NCBI GenBank assembly: GCA_963717455.1
Contig: OY970336.1
Coordinates: 248,001 to 312,000 of the forward strand
Reading direction: 5' to 3'
DNA from: Bog-473 sp963717455
GTDB lineage: Bacteria; Actinomycetota; Acidimicrobiia; Acidimicrobiales; RAAP-2
Length of the DNA stretch: 64,000 nt
Of the stretch, positions 61,445 to 64,000 are shown piece after piece. Under the pieces are notes generated by a model. It was not told where the DNA came from. It saw only the letters and a list, made by a program, of their open reading frames with translations, and searched no databases. Each line of letters starts with the position of its first letter. Position 1 is the stretch's first letter. The position numbers and the translations under genes were made by a program.

Positions 61445-61710
61445 GGTCGACCTCCCTCGTGGGCGTGCACCCGGACCGGGACCAGGTCAACCCCGTGGGG
61501 GCCGAAGGGCCGGCAGCGCACCAGCCGCCGCGCCGTCAGGGCGAGCCCGCGCCAGAAGCCGTGCACGGTGAACGCCTCGACGGCGTAGTTGGAGCAGCTC
61601 GGGTAGAAGCGGCAGGGCGAGATCCGGCCCGAGGCTGCGCCCTGGTAGGCGGTCAGCAGGGCCACGGCCAGCCGGACGGGGAGGCTGAGGCGGTCCTCGT
61701 TCCCGGTCAT
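61438..61710 (-). CDS. yidD: Membrane protein insertion efficiency factor YidD
   Basis: The 90-residue protein has the family motif CRFYPSCSNYAVEAFTVHG, preceded by ALLTAYQGAASGRISP. YidD aids YidC-dependent insertion at the inner face of the membrane. It lies between rnpA (overlapping by four bases) and yidC, the conserved order. Confidence 0.93.
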   Translation of the reverse strand: MTGNEDRLSLPVRLAVALLTAYQGAASGRISPCRFYPSCSNYAVEAFTVHGFWRGLALTARRLVRCRPFGPHGVDLVPVRVHAHEGGRPC

Positions 61711-62067
61711 GTGCTCACCGTCGCCCGACCGGCGCGCCGCAGCGCAGCCGCCACGTCCGCCCTGAACTCGCCCGGTGCCAGCATGGCCGCACCGGGCTCG
61801 AGCCGCACGAGGTAGGACCCCCGGGGCAGGCTCGGCGCTTCGGACCGGACGACCGCGCGGGCCCGGCGGCGCAGCGAGTTCCGCACCACGGCACCACCGC
61901 AGCGTCGCCCAATTGCGTATCCCACCTGGGGAAACACACCTGGGGCGGCGTCCTCGGCCGGCACGAAGAGCGCCCGGACCGGGCCGCTCGACGCCGCGGG
62001 CCCGGGAGCGCTGCAGCCTCGCGAAGGCAGCGCGACTGGTGATCCGTCCGACCGTCCGGGGAGGCAC
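61707..62067 (-). pseudogene. rnpA: Ribonuclease P protein component, one frameshift near 61990
   Basis: From GTG 62067 the first part reads VGRITSRAAFARLQRSRARG. The rest lies in another frame: PVRALFVPAEDAAPGVFPQV, then VGYAIGRRCGGAVVRNSLRR (the RNR motif) and DVAAALRRAG. One indel near 61985-62000 joins them into about 120 residues, the usual size. The protein supports 5' tRNA maturation by the RNase P RNA. Gene order and motif make the identity firm. Confidence 0.85.
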
Positions 62068-62075
62068 GAATGGCC

Positions 62076-62210
62076 TCAGACGGTGAGACGGTGGCGCCCC
62101 TTGAGCCGCCGTGACTTCAGGATGGCCCGTCCCGCCCGGGTGGACATGCGCTTGCGGAACCCGTGGGTGCGGGCCCGCTTCCGGGTGTTGGGTTGGTAGG
62201 TGCGCTTCAC
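62076..62210 (-). CDS. rpmH: 50S ribosomal protein L34
   Basis: The 44-residue basic protein reads VKRTYQPNTRKRARTHGFRK at the start (GTG 62208-62210) and continues RMSTRAGRAILKSRRLKGRH to the stop at 62076. This matches L34 throughout. It lies eight bases ahead of rnpA and is divergent from dnaA, the classic origin arrangement. Confidence 0.97.
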   Translation of the reverse strand: MKRTYQPNTRKRARTHGFRKRMSTRAGRAILKSRRLKGRHRLTV

Positions 62211-62456
62211 GTCAATTCAGCCTTTCGCGACGCCCGAGCGGCGTCCGCAGCCCGTTCGTCGCAGGGTTCATGCCTCGGCCTTCGAGTGGAGTCCGGCCGG
62301 CGGCGGCGAGTCCTCCCATGTTAGGCGCGATTTGCGGATCGGCTCTAGTCGCATCGGCCGGCACGGTGTACGTTCATCCAATTACCCGTACCGAGGATCG
62401 TTCCGAACATCGTGGCTGGACGCCGAGGGGGGAGAAGGGGCGTTCGGCTGCAAGCG
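62211..62456. other. rpmH-dnaA divergent promoter region
   Basis: This 246-bp gap holds the promoters of rpmH and dnaA. I see no consensus DnaA box here. GGGGGGAGAAGGGG at 62428-62441 is purine-rich but somewhat far from GTG 62457. Another in-frame GTG at 62412 is a possible earlier dnaA start. Confidence 0.5.
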
Positions 62457-63857
62457 GTGACTCAGGCTGGAGATCTCTGGACAAGGTGCACCGGGTCCCT
62501 GCGCGACCAGGTATCGGAGAGCACGTGGCAGCTCTGGCTCTCGGGCATCGAGCCCGTGGCCTTCGCCGACGGCGTCTTCGTCCTGTCCGTCCCCAACGGG
62601 CTCATCCGCGAGCGGGTGGAGTCGCGCTACCTCCCCATGATCGAGGACACCCTGGCCAACGAGGTCGGTGCGCCGGTCCGGGGGCGCCTCGAGGTCCAAG
62701 AGCAGGAGGCGCCGCCGACGCCGAGCCGGGCCTCGACCAGATCCTGGGCCTGCCCGGACCGAGCCCGCCCCCGAGCCCCAGCCCGCACCGAGCGCGCCGG
62801 CGCGAGGCGGCGCGAGATCGCCGGCCGTCCAGCTCGATTCGAAGTTCACGTTCGAGACCTTCGTCGCCGCCTCCTCCAACCGCCTGGCCCACGCGGCCGC
62901 CCAGGCCGTGGCCGAGACGCCCGGCCGGTCCTACAACCCGCTCGTTCATCTACGGCGACTCGGGCCTGGGCAAGACCCACCTCCTCCACGCCATCGGGAA
63001 CTACGTCACCGAGAACTACCCCCGGCGCAAGGTGCTCTACGTCACGACCGAGACGTTCATGAACGACTTCGTCGACTCCCTGCGGACCTCGACCACCCTG
63101 GCCTTCAAGCGCCGCTACCGGGACTGCGACGTCCTCCTCATCGACGACGTCCAGTTCATGGAGCGCAAAGAGGGCCTCCAGGAGGAGTTCTTCCACACCT
63201 ACAACGACCTCAAGGGCGCCTCCAAGCAGATCGTCCTGACCTCGGACCGGCCGCCCAAGTCGATCGAGACGCTCGAGGACCGGCTGCGCAGCCGCTTCCT
63301 CTCCGGCCTGATCACCGAGATCGACCCGCCCGACCTCGAGACCCGCCTGGCCATCCTGCGCTCCAAGTCCCTGAGCGAGCACCAGGAGGTCCCCGACGAC
63401 GTCCTCGAGTTCATCGCCTCCCACGTGAAGGACAACATCCGGGAGCTCGAGGGCGCGCTCATCCGCATCTGCGCCTTCGCCAAGCTCAACAACGAGCCCA
63501 TCTCCCTGGCCCAGGCCGAGCAGGTCCTCTCGGACCTGGTCCTGGCCGGCGAGCCGCGACGGATCTCCCCCCAGATGATCCTCGACGCCGACCGCGGCCA
63601 GCTACGGCTTCTCCGTCGAGGCGCTCTGCGGCCCGAGCCGGACCCGGCCGCTCGTCACGGCCCGCCAGGTCGCCATGTACCTGACCCGGGAGCTCACGGA
63701 CTACAGCTATCCCGCCATCGGCCGGGTCTTCGGCAAGCGCGACCACACGACCGTGATCCACGCCGTCGACAAGATCGCCGGCCAGATGCAGGAGCGCCGC
63801 CAGATCTACGAGCAGGTCACCGAGCTGATCCAGAAGATCCGTGCGGGCTCGGCCTGA
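62457..63857 (+). pseudogene. dnaA: Chromosomal replication initiator DnaA, at least three frameshifts
   Basis: All domains are present in changing frames. Domain I: LWTRCTGSLRDQVSESTWQL and VPNGLIRERVESRYLPMIED. The linker is broken near 62715-62740. AAA+ domain: FTFETFVAASSNRLAHAAAQ, then, after an apparent extra G at 62944, FIYGDSGLGKTHLLHAIGNY, LLIDDVQFMERKEG and LTSDRPPKSIETLEDRLRSR. After a shift near 63598, the DNA-binding domain GFSVEALCGPSRTRPLVTAR and DYSYPAIGRVFGKRDHTTVI. An essential gene cannot be this broken, so sequence error is likely. GTG 62457 is the chosen start. Confidence 0.9.
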
Positions 63858-64000
63858 TCCGCTCCGCCCCCGGTCCAGCCGTCCGCCAACTTGTGGTTTG
63901 CAAGGGGCAAAGGCTGTGGGCACGCCGGCGCCGGCCCTGGGGACGACGGCCGGCCTTGTCCCCAGGTCCCCGGGCCGCGCCGCCGTGGCGCCCGCGAGCC
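63858..64000. other. Left edge of oriC, cut by the window end
   Basis: Downstream of dnaA, where actinobacterial origins lie, I see DnaA-box-like sites: TTGTCCCCA at 63956-63964 (one mismatch to TTGTCCACA), an inverted partner TGGGGACGA at 63938-63946, and the weaker TGTGGGCAC at 63915-63923. The dnaN gene should follow beyond the window. Confidence 0.5.

Noticed and set aside
1..64000. CRISPR arrays, insertion sequences, integrases, toxin-antitoxin pairs, rRNA
   Set aside because: Looked for and not seen; no regularly spaced repeats, transposase motifs or rRNA-like stretches.

Overview
The window is high-GC (about 70% by eye) and densely coded. It comes from an actinobacterium; Acidimicrobiia is my best inference. 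The evidence is the origin-side gene order rpmH-rnpA-yidD-yidC-jag-rsmG-parA-parB, the trxB-trxA-CwlM-like run, the rpsF-ssb-rpsR-rplI cluster, the PadR-ino1 pair, DUF5318/DUF2505/DUF6049-type proteins and two wax-ester-synthase/DGAT genes. The right end holds dnaA and the first part of the replication origin. I found no rRNA, complete tRNA, insertion sequence, prophage or CRISPR array.

Layout. 0.4-7.1 kb: a Liv-type ABC uptake operon in which the permeases LivH and LivM are fused, and the two ATPases are fused behind a complete MFS transporter domain, followed by an anchored substrate-binding protein. 7.2-9.5 kb: two small acidic proteins sharing a leader-like segment, an ECF sigma factor with a zinc-finger-like tail, and a frameshifted subtilase. 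9.6-13.4 kb: an ABC-2 exporter in one operon with a NarL-type two-component system. 13.4-16.4 kb: a protein with the Coq4 metal motif, an unknown protein and a frameshifted ion-channel-like protein. 16.5-24.6 kb: patatin, WS/DGAT, DUF2505, a PPOX-fold protein, an orphan OmpR-type regulator, peroxiredoxin, SDR, MFS and a PIG-L deacetylase. 24.9-26.7 kb: small proteins, an Rrf2 regulator and a STAS protein. 26.9-30.1 kb: a DNA repair operon (LigD-type polymerase, HhH-PHP phosphoesterase, ATP-dependent ligase). 30.0-35.9 kb: a second patatin/WS-DGAT pair, a class II aldolase/amidohydrolase pair, a PPOX remnant and an ECF41-like sigma factor. 36.0-40.0 kb: TetR plus two divergent multidrug-type MFS exporters around two palindromes. 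40.0-48.6 kb: dnaB, rplI, rpsR, ssb, rpsF, panB, DUF5318, PadR, ino1, an AhpD-like protein and the CCA-adding enzyme. 48.7-55.9 kb: DUF6049, murJ, DegV, a membrane protein, trxB, trxA and a pseudo-amidase of the CwlM type. 56-64 kb: parB, parA with two parS sites, rsmG, jag, yidC, yidD, rnpA, rpmH, dnaA and the origin edge.

Sequence quality matters here. At least ten genes are interrupted by small frameshifts, most densely between 58.5 and 63.6 kb and including essential genes (dnaA, yidC, rnpA). Because the protein continues recognisably in another frame each time, I read most of these as sequence or assembly indels, not true pseudogenes. A patch of about 54% GC inside yidC also suggests a mosaic or a chimeric join.
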